From NCBI GenBank assembly GCA_022835595.1, contig BQUP01000001.1, positions 2,604,001 to 2,668,000 of the forward strand: a stretch of 64,000 nucleotides of DNA. Direction: 5' to 3'. Shown here in pieces: positions 10,574-22,613 of the stretch (its first letter is position 1; the number at the start of each line of letters is the position of its first letter). The translations under genes were made by a program, and so were the position numbers. The stretch is from Cystobasidium ongulense (taxonomy: Eukaryota > Basidiomycota > Cystobasidiomycetes > Cystobasidiales > Cystobasidiaceae). The notes beneath the pieces were generated by a model. The model saw only the letters and a program-made list of their open reading frames with translations. It did no database searches and was not told the origin of the DNA.

Positions 10574-13500
10574 CTACTTTACTCCAAATCTGTGCAAGCT
10601 TTTAAAATTTGAAAACAAGTCAGGAACAAGTTTCATCTTGAGTAATTCTTCGCTCTCTTTGACACGTGCAGCTTCTTCGACGACCCTTGCTTTCTCTGTC
10701 TTTACCGTATCGATGATGCTTGCCAGGGGTGACATGGACTCTGATTGTATCCGATGGCTGTCAATGGGGATTAGAGAAGTCATTTAGCGCTTACCAAATT
10801 GCATCCGTCAAAGCTGGTGTTCATGTCAAACCTACATTTCCTCATTTCTACCACGCAAACTAGGAATTCGAATTAATCGCGTCAATAGTGTTGCCCTAAT
10901 TCCCGGCTTCCAAGCGCTCGAACAAGTAAAGAGGAAAGCACGGCTCACAGTTGTACGAGAGTGATATCCATCTGTTCAGCTTCATGGCATCCAGCAGCGA
11001 CAACATTGATAATATTATCAATTCCAGTATTCTTGCTTATCTTATAAGCGTTCAATTCATTGCGGTGATTTTTCACAAGCAGCATGGTGAGCTTGACGCT
11101 GAGATCGACTAATCTATCTGGCTCTTCTTCATTGTTGCCACCTCTGTCATCTTTTACGGTTTGGCGAGTGATCTTGGTAATACCATGGTGGTGCTGTTGA
11201 GCTTGCTTCAGTGTGGAACGTCTCTTATCTTCTACTTGATGACTTTGCAATGCTTCGAGCGGATCTTCAAGAAGCTGTATTTGATGATCTTCTTCATCAT
11301 ATCCTTTATGCGGAGTGCTAGTCTTAATTGGCGACAAAGTTCTTTTCAGAATCTCTTTGGCGGTACTTGGTTCGACTTCCATTGTCTTCGCAGGGACAGC
11401 CCTGCTTCTGACACGACGGGCGCTGCGAGTGCGCTTCTTGGCTTCAGCGTCAGACTTTGCACTCTCCTGGGTGGCCTCCTCAAAAGCTAAAGGAAATTGG
11501 GAGAAAAGACAAATTTCAGCCGAGCAGGCAAGAGGCCTCCACGCGACCTTGACGAAGCGTGAAGGCTTACCGTCCAGTAATTTCTTAGGTATAGCAGCTG
11601 TCCGCTTCCCTTCTGTCAGAATAGACTTGCGCGGCAGGATTTGCTCTTCACTGTCGCTATCAACGATCTCGATAGCTTGCTGTTTGAGTTGGTCGACGCC
11701 CTCTACTAACATTTGCTTTTCTACATTGTTATGCGCATCCTTGAACATGTCTGTGAGTTGACTTTCTATGCTGCCTTCTTGCTTGAGGATAGTGCGAGAG
11801 ACTTGCTCATAAGATTCGGCGACGATGGCATCGACTTCCATACTTGATTCTGATACGATCTGGTTGGGATTTGCGTCCGAAGCTTTGTTGTTGGCAGCCT
11901 TTTGCGTCTCAGATTTGCGAGTGGTCTCGTGCTTGACGATGGTTACGTCTGTTTTACCAGTAGAGGCAATTGACTTTTCTTTGCGAGATGGTTGTTGAAC
12001 CTTTTCCTCGTATTTTCTGGGAGTTGCAACTTCCATAGTTTCGACTTTGCTTTCTACATCCTCAATTTGTGCGATCGGCCTAATAGAAGGGTCAGGCGAG
12101 AGAGACTCTCTTCTAGCAGTGTTGAGTGTCTGCACTGGTGCCTGAGCTAGCGGTGCCTCGACATCCGCGAAGGAGTCGCCCGCCGATACAACATCGGCTT
12201 GCATGTCCTGATCGTCATAAAGAGTAGTGAAATTGCGAATAGCTTCATTCTCCTGATCTGCCTCCTGAAACTCGGCCACAGGTACATCTTCATCATCCAG
12301 ACCTTGCGCGGCTGGCGGAGCATTCGGAGTCTCATTAAAGAGATCTTCGAATGCATCATTGATTTCCTTTGCTAAGACCGCCGCTTTCTCGGGAGACACA
12401 GTCTCTGCTAGACGTTCCGGCTTATCCTGTCGGACTGAATGGGTGCTCTGATGTTTTGTAGCATCTGATGTAGCAGGATTGGCTCCGTGCTTCTTGTCCT
12501 TCTCTGTATTAGCGACTACCGGATTTCTTTTACGATCTACGAGTTGACTAAAGGATTTGATAGCTTTTGGCTGTTTGGTGGATTTGGAACGGTCGAAGAA
12601 GTCATTTTCCAGATGCGCTTCGGCGGTAGCTGGTTTGCCTTTTGTCGTTTCCTCGGCATGAGGAGCCGGAGAGGACAGCTCCTTCTCAGAGGTATTCTCT
12701 CCCTCGTCCGGTTGCTCCTCCTTCTTTCGAGCGTTCCTTGCTGGCATTTCGTTGTTTTGCACAGCGGGCTTTGCACGTGCACGGCTCCTGGTAACCCGTT
12801 TTTCAGTATCTGGTTCTTCATCTTCCAACTGCACTTCATCGACTGTCTCCTCATATACTCTGCGCTTCGTGGTACTAGCTGGCGTGGTTCTGCCTTTTCC
12901 ACGACCTCTGCCTCTGCCTTTTGCTGCAGCGCCTCGACCTTTGTTAGCAGATGTAGACTTTGATTTTTCTTCCTCAATACCCGCTTTGGAAAAATCATCA
13001 TAGTCGGTATCATCGCCACTTCCAGTTGAAGCTTTTAATTTCGTATCCGCCTTCTTGGGTTTGGGAAGCTCATCAAATCCAGAATCACGAGCCTTTTTCT
13101 TTTTCGGAGCCGGCTTTTCTTTAATGTTTGACTCGGGATGCGACTCGACTTTATCGACTTTCTTCTTCTTCTTCAAGACAGGTTTCTCTTTCTCTTCCGG
13201 CTCATAATCTGATTCGGAATCATTGACGATCTTCCTCTTCTTTCCAGACTTCTTCAAAGATTTGACCGTAATATTTTCCTCATCAGACGACGGCAGCTCT
13301 GATAAGTCTGTTGTCGACATCGCAATACTCCTTTCCTCGGGAAGGACAGATTGCATGGCTTTCTGAATAGTAGAAGTTGCCTCTGTTGAGACGACTTTCT
13401 CTTTGCCATTTGACACTCTTCTGGAAGTCACTTCTACTATGACCTGCCTTTTACTAACAGGCTTGGTCGCTCGCTTCAACGATCGCTCATCACTTGATGT

Positions 13501-15923
13501 ACTTTTGCTTCTCGATGCTCCTGTTGCTATGTCAGGTAGATCACTATCGGCACTAGTATCTAGGCTCATTCTAGCTGTCTCCGCAGATGTCTTCTGGTGC
13601 ATGATATTCTTCTGTTTGTCTGAAAGTGGCTTTGATTGGCTTACATCATTCTTCGATTCAAGTTCGATAGCATCGACTGCTCCTTCAGTGTTTTCCAGCT
13701 GTGTGCTCTTTTTCGAGGTTGTCTTGGGAAGTGGTGCAGCTTCAACAAATCTTTCCGATTCTTCCATCGTATCGTGTGGAGAGTTGCTCGCAATGATCTT
13801 CACGTATTCGGCAGCTCTAGCTTCCATCTTTTCCCGATTATCATCGCTATCTTGTGAATTTGCAGCGGCATCGTGAATACGAATGGGTTCTTGGCTCAGA
13901 GAGATTTTCTGTGGACCACTGTGCAGTTTTTTGACTGGGTTCAACCGTTGTGAGTCCAAAAGGGGCTATATGAATAATAAAGCATCAGCAAGCTGTCGGG
14001 CATAGTCAATGCAGCTGTAGCAAGTCTTACCACGTATCGATGCCCTAGAGCTTCCTGTAGGCGATGGATGTCCTCAGCTTGCATCTGGACGACGGTCTCA
14101 ACGATCTTGCCAGGGTCCTTCCTAAAAAGTTGTGGTGTTGTAGTGGGCATACCCGCAGTGACGAAAGTGACTACAAGTGGGAATGATACTAAACGACTTG
14201 GGTTTAGGTGGAAGCTAAGCATGCTAGTCGCTTACGTTGGTTGTCAATCTCCGAGTGCCAGGCCAGCAACTTGTCAAGCTGGATGTCAAGAACGTGATAT
14301 TCCTGGAGTGAAAAAACACCACATTCAGAGTGAGACATAATGCATTTTAGACACGACTGGACGTACGTCATTGGTATTGACGGAGCAGGAAATTGACCTG
14401 TCGTTAACACACAAAAGATACTTTCCTTCCGAGATCAATCCTTTTCTGTCCAGATTCATCTTACGACCTCCGACAATGATTTCTTTGTCGGTAACGAAGA
14501 ATAGCTGAGGCTGTCTGATGTTACAGTGGGACAGCATTTCGTGGAACCTGAACTTCAACTACCGATGGCCGCATTGTGAGTACACCCTCATCGATGTTGT
14601 GGCGATCAAGACGTTGACTCACTTTCTTGATAGCATTCGCATCGAAAGGTAAGCTAGCCCAAGCATCGCGAAGGTTCTGCACAGATTGTGCATCGTGAAA
14701 GGAGGACGGGAAAAGGTGCTTGGCTATTTTCTCATTCTTCTCCTTTCCTTTTTCCACGTGCTTGCCAGCTAAGTAGTAGGCTAAAGAACACTGAATACAT
14801 GACAGTGGAGTCAGTGAAACATTTATTTAAAAAAAAAAAGGAATGTGCTTCCTTACTGCGGTATAATCTGAAGTCGGTGTCAGTATCTGCAAGGCTACGC
14901 ATATACTTCGAAGTATCTTATTGCTCACCTCTTGAATATGCAAATATTCTCGACAGTGCCTTCAAACTGAACTTGCCGAACTTTTCTCTGATTGCTTTCG
15001 CTTCCGTGGTACACCAGAGGATAATATCGAGGAGCTGGAAACAAAGACGTTAGAATTGGCTGAAGAGAAAAACAGCTCTGGGAAACCTCACATCTCTGAG
15101 AGGCACGGGGGGAAAAAAGTCGAAGTTGTCGCTAGTGAAAAATTCTTCGAATGCGGGAAACAAAGCCTCGGCGATGGCGGCTTTGTGTTCTGCGTGACGC
15201 TCATGTTCAGCCTCAACACATATCAATGCGAGAAGCAGGGAACATACTAGGCAAGTTACGCTGTGCCTCTGGAACTTCGGGGCTCTCCAACGCGTCCATG
15301 AAGGTCTATAGATAGAGAGTACATTCAAACCTGCAGGGACCGCGCAAAATGTAGTGGACTTACCATAACAGCCCAAAAGCAGTTCGATAAGAGGCTTTCC
15401 ATAGCTCTTCCCTGCTCATCTTTGCCTTTGGCGAATACCCAGTTGGGTCTTTTGAGATCATCTCTAGATCCGCCCTTGATGGAGCACTCTTTCAGCAGAT
15501 TGAAAGACGCAATTATAAGGGTTCTCAAGATCTCAAAGGCTTCATCCTTTTCGTCTTTATGGTCTAGACAAGCAGGAAGTAGTTTTGAAATGGCCTTGCA
15601 GGTCTTCTCGGACGCCACTATGGAAGGGTCAAAGCGCTGTTGTTGGGAGTAAACATGGACAGGGAAGAGCGGACAGAAGAAGCAGGAGAGCAGGCAGAAC
15701 GGGCATGAAGGTCAGATGAAGTGCGTAGATGGTCGTTGGTGGCCGTGTTCATCGCTCTCACGCGTGTCTTTAGATCCAGGATAAGCTGCTGGAGGTCCTG
15801 CATGACGGCGGCTCGGTCGTTCTTGGTGAGGTTTCGAGCGGTTTCATTTTGTGTGTCGGGATAGAGGGGAGTGAGAGTGGTTGGTGTGTCTGTAGATGGT
15901 AGACCCAAGGTACCGCCTGCCAT
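10574..15923 (-). CDS. Large basic protein, possible Red1/SYCP2-type meiotic axis component
   Basis: A multi-exon gene of roughly 1500 residues. The N-terminus (start 15923, then MQDLQQLILDLKTR spliced to RFDPSIVASEKTCKAISKLL) is an all-helical, HEAT/armadillo-like region of about 300 residues, including LLDIILWCTTEAKAIREKFG. A beta-rich stretch follows (PQLFFVTDKEIIVGGRKMNL, then EGKYLLCVNDRSI, then FPLVVTFVTAG with helix KIVETVVQMQAEDIHRLQEALG), compatible with a PH/Spt16M-like domain. Next comes about 900 residues of disordered Lys/Glu/Ser-rich sequence with KKKKKVD-type nuclear signals (exon 13959 to about 10945). The last exon, ending at stop 10574-10576, carries a coiled coil (SIIDTVKTEKARVVEEAARV). 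This order (armadillo, PH-like, long basic linker, C-terminal coiled coil) matches the Red1/SYCP2 axis family. The family call is inference from architecture. Exon edges near 15200-15330 and 14750-14950 are unsure. Confidence 0.6.
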
Positions 15924-16103
15924 ACTGCAGTGTTGGCTGTCCGCTGCGCGCTGAGCTGGAGCGTCCGGGACGTCGGTTGGTCTGTGGGAGAAGGATGAAG
16001 GCACTCGGTCCACCAAAGTTCACACACGCACCAGTGATTTCTCTTCCTAGTTTCGCCCAATTGTTACAACGACGATGTGCACTGCTATACTGCATACTCC
16101 ATT

Positions 16104-17883
16104 TTACCACCCTCTTCTCGTCCAATCCCCCGAATCAATAGCACTGCCTCCCAAAGAGACCGCGCTATCCCACGCTTCCCTCGTCCATTCTTCTTTCCCG
16201 CTAGCTTTCATTGCACCAACTAAGCTTGCCCCGACCCAAGCAAGCAGTGATCTTTCCCATGCAAATGACGCAGCCGTGTCTTCGTCGCTTCCTCCGTCCG
16301 ATGTGACACCTTCCTCTGTATCTGGAGAAGCACTCGAACGAGTTGCACAATTGATTATACATACGCTTCTACTCAATCCTCGTAACGATATATATCGCTT
16401 GTCTCGATGAAGCAGAGTTCGTATCGATTCTGCGAGTCGAAGTGGAAAGCCGGGTAGCATACTGCCTCCTCCGATAATTAGGATATTAGAGATGAAAACT
16501 TTGCGCAAGTCAATGGCCAGCTGTGATAGATATTAAAGGACAGTATAAGCTCATCGAAAAGTAGGTTTTAGTCCTAATCTGCTCACCTTGAGTAAACTTT
16601 CCAGAATAAGCTCTGGTATCGATGGTTCATCGACATCACCGATTGAATCAAAGAATATATCCGTACATGCATGCCGCAGCCATCCAGGTATGCTCAAAGT
16701 TCCTCCCGTTAACCTGAGCGTCAAAGTAGTTGCATCTGATGGTTTATCTGCATCTCCTGTATATTTCCGCTTCAATCGAGAGTGACGGAAGGAAGAATAC
16801 GCTTCTCTCTCTGCTTCACTGCTTGCTGAAGACGAATATTCTTCGCTGTTGATGGTGAATCCGCTTCGCTCTTGGTTCAATGTGGTTGGAAGGCCATCAT
16901 CAGGCATATCTGGATCTACGAAACACGCACGCGTCTTGACTTCTTCTACCACTGCCATAGTGAGTATATCTAGAGGTACCGTTTTTACAAACGCACGTTC
17001 ACGCGATGTTGAAGAGGATGCGGGTTGGTTCTGCCGCGATGCGGATGAGCTTGAATGGAGATTTGGAGTATATATAGCGAAACGACTTAGAAGATCGCGC
17101 AGGTGTAGAGAAAGGCGTCTGGAAGCGACAGGGCTGGTGCTTAGGTGGGAGAAGAGCGGTCTTGACGCGTAGATCTGTTTCGAATCGGTCAGACAAGGTC
17201 TCTTTATACTCTGATATCGATAAAGGTAGACGAACTGGGAGTAAACACGTTTCGAGATTCCCTACATCCACAACCAAGCCCGTCGCTCTGCCTATCGATA
17301 GCAAAGCGCACAATGGCGAGAGCGCGAAGGATAATGAAGGTATGTGAAGATGTTCGAAGAGTGTTTTGGCTACAGTCTGCTTTATCCGCAGTGGGAGCAT
17401 TGGATTCTCTAGTATTATGACCTTCCGTGCCTTTGGGTCGGTCATTAACTCGCTTGAACAACAGGAATTGAGATTAGCCCATATATCGGCGTCTTGAGAA
17501 TTGAAGCGTACTCACTCATAGTAGACCCTCCTGAGAAGCTTCTTAATCATTCGGTTGCATTGCCGCTGTTGTTCTTTGCTTCCCACCGCGTCCACGGCAT
17601 CGTAAGTCCATAAATCACCAACATCAAACACAGCTCGAGGTGTTGATTCTCCACTAAAGCCAATCTTCCAGACGCGGCTGCCGATATCCAAGACTACTCT
17701 ATCTTCAGCTCCATACAAGGAGTGTCTTGAACGCATGGAAGTGGATGGGATGGCTGCGCTGGGCGTGAGAAGCGAGGTTGCTGGTGAAGATGCTCGTGCT
17801 GCACGACTGCTGGAGCTTGATGGCCCAGCTGTTGGCACGTAGCTGGACGAGCCAGAGGCGCTTGAGACGGTCCTTGCAGCCAT
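16104..17883 (-). CDS. ARP10: Actin-related protein 10 (Arp10/Arp11, dynactin pointed end)
   Basis: Arp10 caps the pointed end of the Arp1 minifilament in dynactin, the dynein activator. After a Ser/Ala-rich leader the actin fold starts at RVVLDIGSRVWKIGFSGE. The diagnostic Arp10 block follows in the second exon: KARKVIILENPMLPLRIKQT, then HIPSLSFALSPLCALLSIGR and ATGLVVDVGNLETCLLPV. The C-terminal exons give ILIIGGGSMLPGFPLRLAES and ERSLLAWVGASLVGAMK, the actin-like nucleotide-cleft and C-terminal motifs. Introns fall near 17446-17515, 16960-17000 and 16510-16550. The sequence is longer than small yeast Arp10 because of Ser-rich inserts. ATG 17883 is chosen; it lies 209 bases from the divergent hydrolase start. 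Together with CLASP it makes two microtubule-transport genes in this window. Confidence 0.9.
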
Positions 17884-18092
17884 CTTCAGTGCCACGACCG
17901 GCCCGATATGTTCATGACATTCGCCTATATTGGGGCAAAGTAGACAACCAAGCCGAAGGCCGTCCAGATTCAGCCTTGTGCTTGCCTCCGATCACCGTTC
18001 GAAGTACAAGTCTTCTTCACCGCTACTCAGACACACACAGAGTCTTGCTGCCCTTCGTGCTCCTCACAGGCATCAGTAGATTCAATACACAG
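17884..18092. promoter_or_regulatory. Divergent intergenic promoter, Arp10 / GH105 hydrolase
   Basis: Only about 210 bases separate the two diverging start codons, so both promoters must lie here or overlap the genes. I cannot identify specific sites. Confidence 0.5.
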
Positions 18093-19436
18093 ATGCCGTC
18101 CAGACTGAAGCCTTGGAATCTCGCTGTGCTAGCAGTGGCGGCCGTTGTGCTCACTGCAAGCGTACAAGCGGAGATGAAAGCAGAACCCCATTCAATTCGC
18201 ATGGCAAAGAGCATCATATCTCGCGGGCAAGGCATAGTGAACAATGAGGCTGACACCTCGATATGGCTTCAAGCTGGCTTTACGCAAAAGTCTTTTCAAG
18301 CTATCTTGAATGAATATGGGGATTCTACGGATGTGGATACCTCTTCCATATCTGATTATCTACTACAGAGCTCTAGATCAGCTGCTGTACCTTTAAGCAA
18401 CGCAACAGCCAACCTAAAACGATCTTTAGACCGACACAGTAATGGCAATAGCTTTCTCAAGTTCTACGAAGAAACAGGAGATGACGTTTATAAATCCGGT
18501 ATAGAAGGTCTGAAGACTGCCCTCGATGAACAAACGAGAAATGCCGAAGGTGGACTGTTCTATTTCGTTTATCCTAATTGGTCCTATCTCGATGGAATGT
18601 ATTCCTTCGCACCTTTCTACACTCTTTACGGTACTACCTATTCTACCGACAACAAGACTGCCATACTGGCAGACGTCACAAAACAGATGAACATACTATA
18701 TGAACGAACGTTTGATGATACGACAAAACTGCTAGTGCATGGCTATGATTATTCCAAAAGTGCCGTATGGGCCAATCCGGTAACAGGCGCTAGTCCTTGG
18801 GTCTGGGGACGTTCAATGGGGTGGTACCACATGGCTCTCGTAGATACGCTTGAACTGTACCCTAAAGACGGCGAAGGATATCAAAGCCTTCTGAAGAAGT
18901 TCAAGCAGCTCAGTGAAGCAGTCGTCCAGAATGCCGATGCGAGTACAGGCGCTTGGTATCAGATCATCGGTCAGAATGATAGAGAAGGGAACTATATAGA
19001 ATCGAGTGGTAGTGCGATGTTCGCTTATGCAATACTGAAAGGCGTTAGGAAAGGCTACCTCCCTTCTTATGGTAGCAAGGCTGTCCCAGCCCTGAAGATA
19101 GGCAACAGGTCCCACGTCCATTATGAAGACAGTGCAGTCAAGGCATACAAGCATATTGCGAAGACCTTCGTTGTCGACAATGGAAACAGTACATTGTCAT
19201 ACAATGGCACAGTAGCCGTATGCAGTTTGAATTCGACAGCCACGTATGAGGTGAGCCACTCATGAACGCGCTCGCTGGGATTTACTTGTGGCTGACATCT
19301 TTCAAAGTACTATGTCGGAAGGCCGATCTTATATGATAGCGTGCTTGGTAGCAATGCCTTCGTTCTAGCTTCACTAGAATACGAGCGATTGGGGCGCAAG
19401 CAATGTTCTCCGTGGAAGTATCGTGGAGTCGTGTAG
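18093..19436 (+). CDS. Secreted glycoside hydrolase family 88/105, unsaturated rhamnogalacturonyl/glycuronyl hydrolase
   Basis: Two exons (18093-19250 and 19308-19436) give 428 residues. The reading frame stays open upstream, but ATG 18093 gives a good signal peptide (LAVLAVAAVVLTASVQA), so I take that start. The (alpha/alpha)6-barrel family removes delta-4,5-unsaturated uronic residues left by polysaccharide lyases acting on pectin or related glycans. Supporting motifs are NWSYLDGMYSFAPFYTLYG (its Asp is the likely catalytic acid/base by analogy with YteR), WVWGRSMGWYHMALVDTLE, and GAWYQIIGQNDREGNYIESS followed by FAYAILKGVRKGYL. The last exon ends FVLASLEYERLG, the normal family end. Several N-glycosylation sites fit secretion. 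It suggests growth on plant cell-wall material. Confidence 0.92.
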
Positions 19437-19621
19437 CATTCTTTGACTGCAGTACAGATGGCAAATGCATTGATTGTAGCAATATCATACACCAGATTCA
19501 GATTCTTTGTTTAAGCCACAGTTGCCTTTCTATCCTTCTCCAAAATGCGCCTGCAGCACAAGGGATTATTCAGCTTAGTCAAAAGCGACCTGTTTGTGTA
19601 GTGAAATAAAGCGTCTCAAAC

Positions 19622-20280
19622 TCACCTCCGAGCGTCAAGAACTAACTTTGCTTTCTTCTCCTGCATAGTCATAGACCGCCACTCATCCAGAGCTCTCCGA
19701 TCCGTCGATTTTCCCTTGTCACTATTTAAAACATCTTGACTATTGCTCCTTTCTGCAAACTGACTATCTTGTTCCTTCGCTTGTTCTTGCAAGCCTAAAC
19801 GTTCGATAAAAGATGGATATTTTGCCTTGGACTTGACAGTTGTAGGCGTGGGTGGTGTTTGTTGAGCGACTGCGATAGGAGGAAGGAACCAAGCTGGCGG
19901 CTGTAATGTTACACGCACAGCTGGCTCAGTATTATGATTCCATGTATAATATGCAGCCGGTGTAGTAATTTTACCTGAACTGTTGGACTGTCCAGCAGGA
20001 ACTGTACGACCTGCTCGACGTTCCTAACTCTCCCAGTCCGCACGAACTCCCATTTGATATCTCTTTCCGACAATTGAGGGAACATAGCTTGTACTTGAGC
20101 TATATGAGATGGGGATACTATGTTATTCGCCAAGTGGTTGAGGCGCTCATTCGGTGCACTGCCTGTTGTGCCTGCGGAGCTTGATGATGTTGATCCGGTG
20201 CCGGGCGCGCTGGGCCGTGACCACCATCGATATGTCACGTATATCACCGCAAGAGCGAAGACTATCTGTATCTCGTCCAT
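19622..20280 (-). CDS. Cue1-like ER membrane protein (Ubc7 recruitment, ERAD)
   Basis: Cue1 proteins anchor the E2 enzyme Ubc7 at the ER for ER-associated degradation. The protein has one N-terminal membrane segment (IQIVFALAVIYVTYRWW), a Ser/Gly linker, and a CUE domain (HIAQVQAMFPQLSERDIKWE, then RVRNVEQVVQFLL) with the usual MFP motif. After a linker it ends in an amphipathic helix, DEWRSMTMQEKKAKLVLDAR, in the position of the Ubc7-binding region. The single intron is near 19926-19975; the in-frame acceptor appears to be TGAG just before CCAGCTGTG. The stop at 19622 overlaps a possible splice donor (AGGTGAGT), so a short further exon cannot be excluded. It converges with the hydrolase gene, with 185 bases between stops. 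Confidence 0.88.
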
Positions 20281-20393
20281 GTCGGAAGTGTCAGAGTGTG
20301 TAGCAGTGAGGAGACAAGTCGTGGTCGGTCAGTGACACTGCCGAAATGCATAAACGATCGGCAACTCTGAACATGGATGTACTATAAATGTAG

Positions 20394-20526
20394 CAAGTGT
20401 TCCAGCTACCATAGTTTGGGCCATAAAAAGGAACCTTCAGTTTTATGGAGTCTTATGCAGTTCATAAGACTCCATGAAATTGAAGATACCTTGTTATGGT
20501 CCAAACTATGGTAGCTGGAACACTTG
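20394..20526. repeat. 133-base foldback: 64-base inverted repeat with 5-base loop
   Basis: The left arm 20394-20457 starts CAAGTGTTCCAGCTACCATA and the right arm 20463-20526 is its reverse complement with about six mismatches; the loop is 20458-20462. The outer 26 bases of the arms are identical. TA lies just outside the right arm and one base outside the left arm, compatible with a TA target duplication. It sits between the Cue1 start and the peroxiredoxin stop, outside coding sequence. It could be a small nonautonomous DNA transposon (MITE), or a hairpin transcript source. No second copy was noticed in the window. Confidence 0.9.
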
Positions 20527-20803
20527 TACTCTTGTCCCAGCATCGTCAGTCAAGCATGGAAGGAGTTGACTCCTGTACCTACATCGTGTTGCGGCAAGTT
20601 AGTAGCAATATTCTCATCACGCACACGAAAGTGAGCTGGTCAGCAAGATACTCGCAAGGCACAAGGTTTGCCACCGGAGCATTGGGAAGTCATTAATTCA
20701 TATTGCTGTCATTCGGGCTAGACAATTCTAACAAAGTAATCAGACCTAATGAAGTAGGCTGTACGCACTCTACTAAGCTTATCACCCTATTGATGCGATA
20801 TAT

Positions 20804-22200
20804 TTATGATCCGTTCTTAAGGGTGGTGAAGCGTAGGTATGGCTTGGCATACTCTACATTTCCTGCTCCGAAGATTTTCTCTGCTTCGTCATTTGAAACG
20901 CTAGGATGGACAATTACGCGCGACCCTGGAGTCCAGTTTACTGGTGTAGTAATTCTGTTCTTGTCTCCAAGTTGTAGAGAGTCGATGCATCGGAGGACCT
21001 CGGTGAATTGACGACCGGTGGAGGCCTGTAGTACGCAATAGCGAGCATTTAGCACAAGTAGATGGGCATGAAGACAGACAGGACATGATGAGACATACAG
21101 GGTATTGCAGAGTCAATCTGATCTTCTTGTTGGGGTCAATGATGAAGACGGATCTGACGGTGAATGGGATTCCCTTCTCGTCGATGTTGGTAAGGTCCTG
21201 CTCATCGAGCATATCCTGTAGGATGCGTGTAACGTGTCAGTGTATGGCAATGTGCATAGCTTCCAAAAAAAGATGGCTTCTTACGTATAGGTGGGCAACC
21301 TTGCGGTCTGGGTCGGCAATGATGGGGAACTTGAGGTCTGTGTTGGAGAGCTCGTTGATGCTGAGAAGATAGGAAAGGGCAACGTAGCATGTCAGAAAGG
21401 GTCCTTATGTACGAACCATAGTCTACTCACTCCTTGATCCACTCCTCGTGAGCATCTAGGTCGTTGCAAGATAGACCAATGACCTTGACACCACGCTTCT
21501 CCCATTCCTTTCCGAGCTTGGAAACTTCACCTAGTTCGGTTGTGCAGACGGGAGTCCTGCAGGTAAAGAGCAATGTCAGTATACATGTTCCGGACAATTT
21601 GCATGACGCGATCAGCGAGACTCACTTGTCGGCGGGGTGACTGAAGACATTAGCAGCAAGAAGGAGCAGAGAAGGTGTTTGTCAGTGAGGCAATCGTTTG
21701 CTTGCTTATCGTGCATCTATGCTCTATCCGTCGACCGGCCGAAGTAGAAGGCGCAATTGCACGACAAGCCGAGCCAACGGGAAGAGCATGATGCAGCGGG
21801 AGTAAACGCACGAGAAGAGGATGGTCCATGATCCATCAATGAAGTCGTGGAACTTGATAGGACCTTGAGTAGTCTTTGCTTCAAAGTCAGGAGCGACTGA
21901 TCCGAGTCTGAGAGCTGCCATCTTCTTTGGTGCTTCTGCGTCTACTTTCTGTTTCTTGGAAGACGAATCGCTTCCGTTGGTGTCGGCGGGTTGATCTCGC
22001 TTTGTAGAGCTGGAGGTAGTATCTGCCACTGTCGAGTATATAGCTATTAGACAAGAAGCAAGAGCAAGACGACCTGCACACCCACTTTCTTTGTCAGGAT
22101 AATGCTGTTGCTGGAAAGAGCGAGGATGTGGCGAGCCCAAAGAGAAGCGATGGTGCAATTTCCCGATCATCCGCCCGGCATATCGGGTCGGCTCGCACAT
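20804..22200 (-). CDS. 1-Cys peroxiredoxin (Prx6/Prx1 type), possibly mitochondrial
   Basis: Thiol peroxidase reducing hydrogen peroxide and organic peroxides. The core begins [20 protein letters not shown]. The active-site region [17 protein letters not shown] is assembled across two introns; the peroxidatic Cys is in TPVCTTEL. Later come [38 protein letters not shown], and [10 protein letters not shown] joined to [19 protein letters not shown], the 1-Cys subfamily signature. The C-terminal extension ends FTTLKNG. A 15-base exon at 21626-21640 encodes most of SHPAD; other introns are 21026-21098 and 21216-21284. The residue after SHPAD is Lys, where Phe or Tyr is usual. Upstream of the catalytic core an extra N-terminal exon (from 22200, or Met at 22170) is basic and Ser/His-rich, like a mitochondrial presequence, followed by a Ser/Lys linker. 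Confidence 0.9.
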
Positions 22201-22613
22201 CACAAGAGATTCCACAGGCTTCCGTCACGCAACCATCCACCTTGACCGATGTAAGAAAGCTCTAAGTTACAGGACGTGCGGTACCGCCACGACGCAACAG
22301 AGCACACTCTGCTAACCCGAAAAAATCTCGTCGCACACTAGCTCAAGACCGCCAACCCAGCTAAAAGTATCATGATACGTCTATAGTTGGAACACATTGT
22401 GAAATGGTAAATTCTTGACCGAGCTTGTATCCACGACTCTGACCAAGAAGCGTGCGAACTCCTGTTCTGTTGGAAGCCCTCAACAGTATGTTATCTTCCA
22501 ATAACCTGAAGTCGAATCTTGGGCTTGCTCCGCAGCGCTGGGCGTTCTTTGCAAGAGTGCGGCGAACATATCACCTTGGCATGTCTGCTTTCGGAAACCA
22601 TGGGGTCTGTCTA
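22201..22613. other. Intergenic region
   Basis: Presumed promoter of the leftward peroxiredoxin and 3' flank of the first F-box-like gene. A plus-strand open frame at 22452-22697 overlaps the neighbouring gene and has no family signal, so it is not called. Confidence 0.35.
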
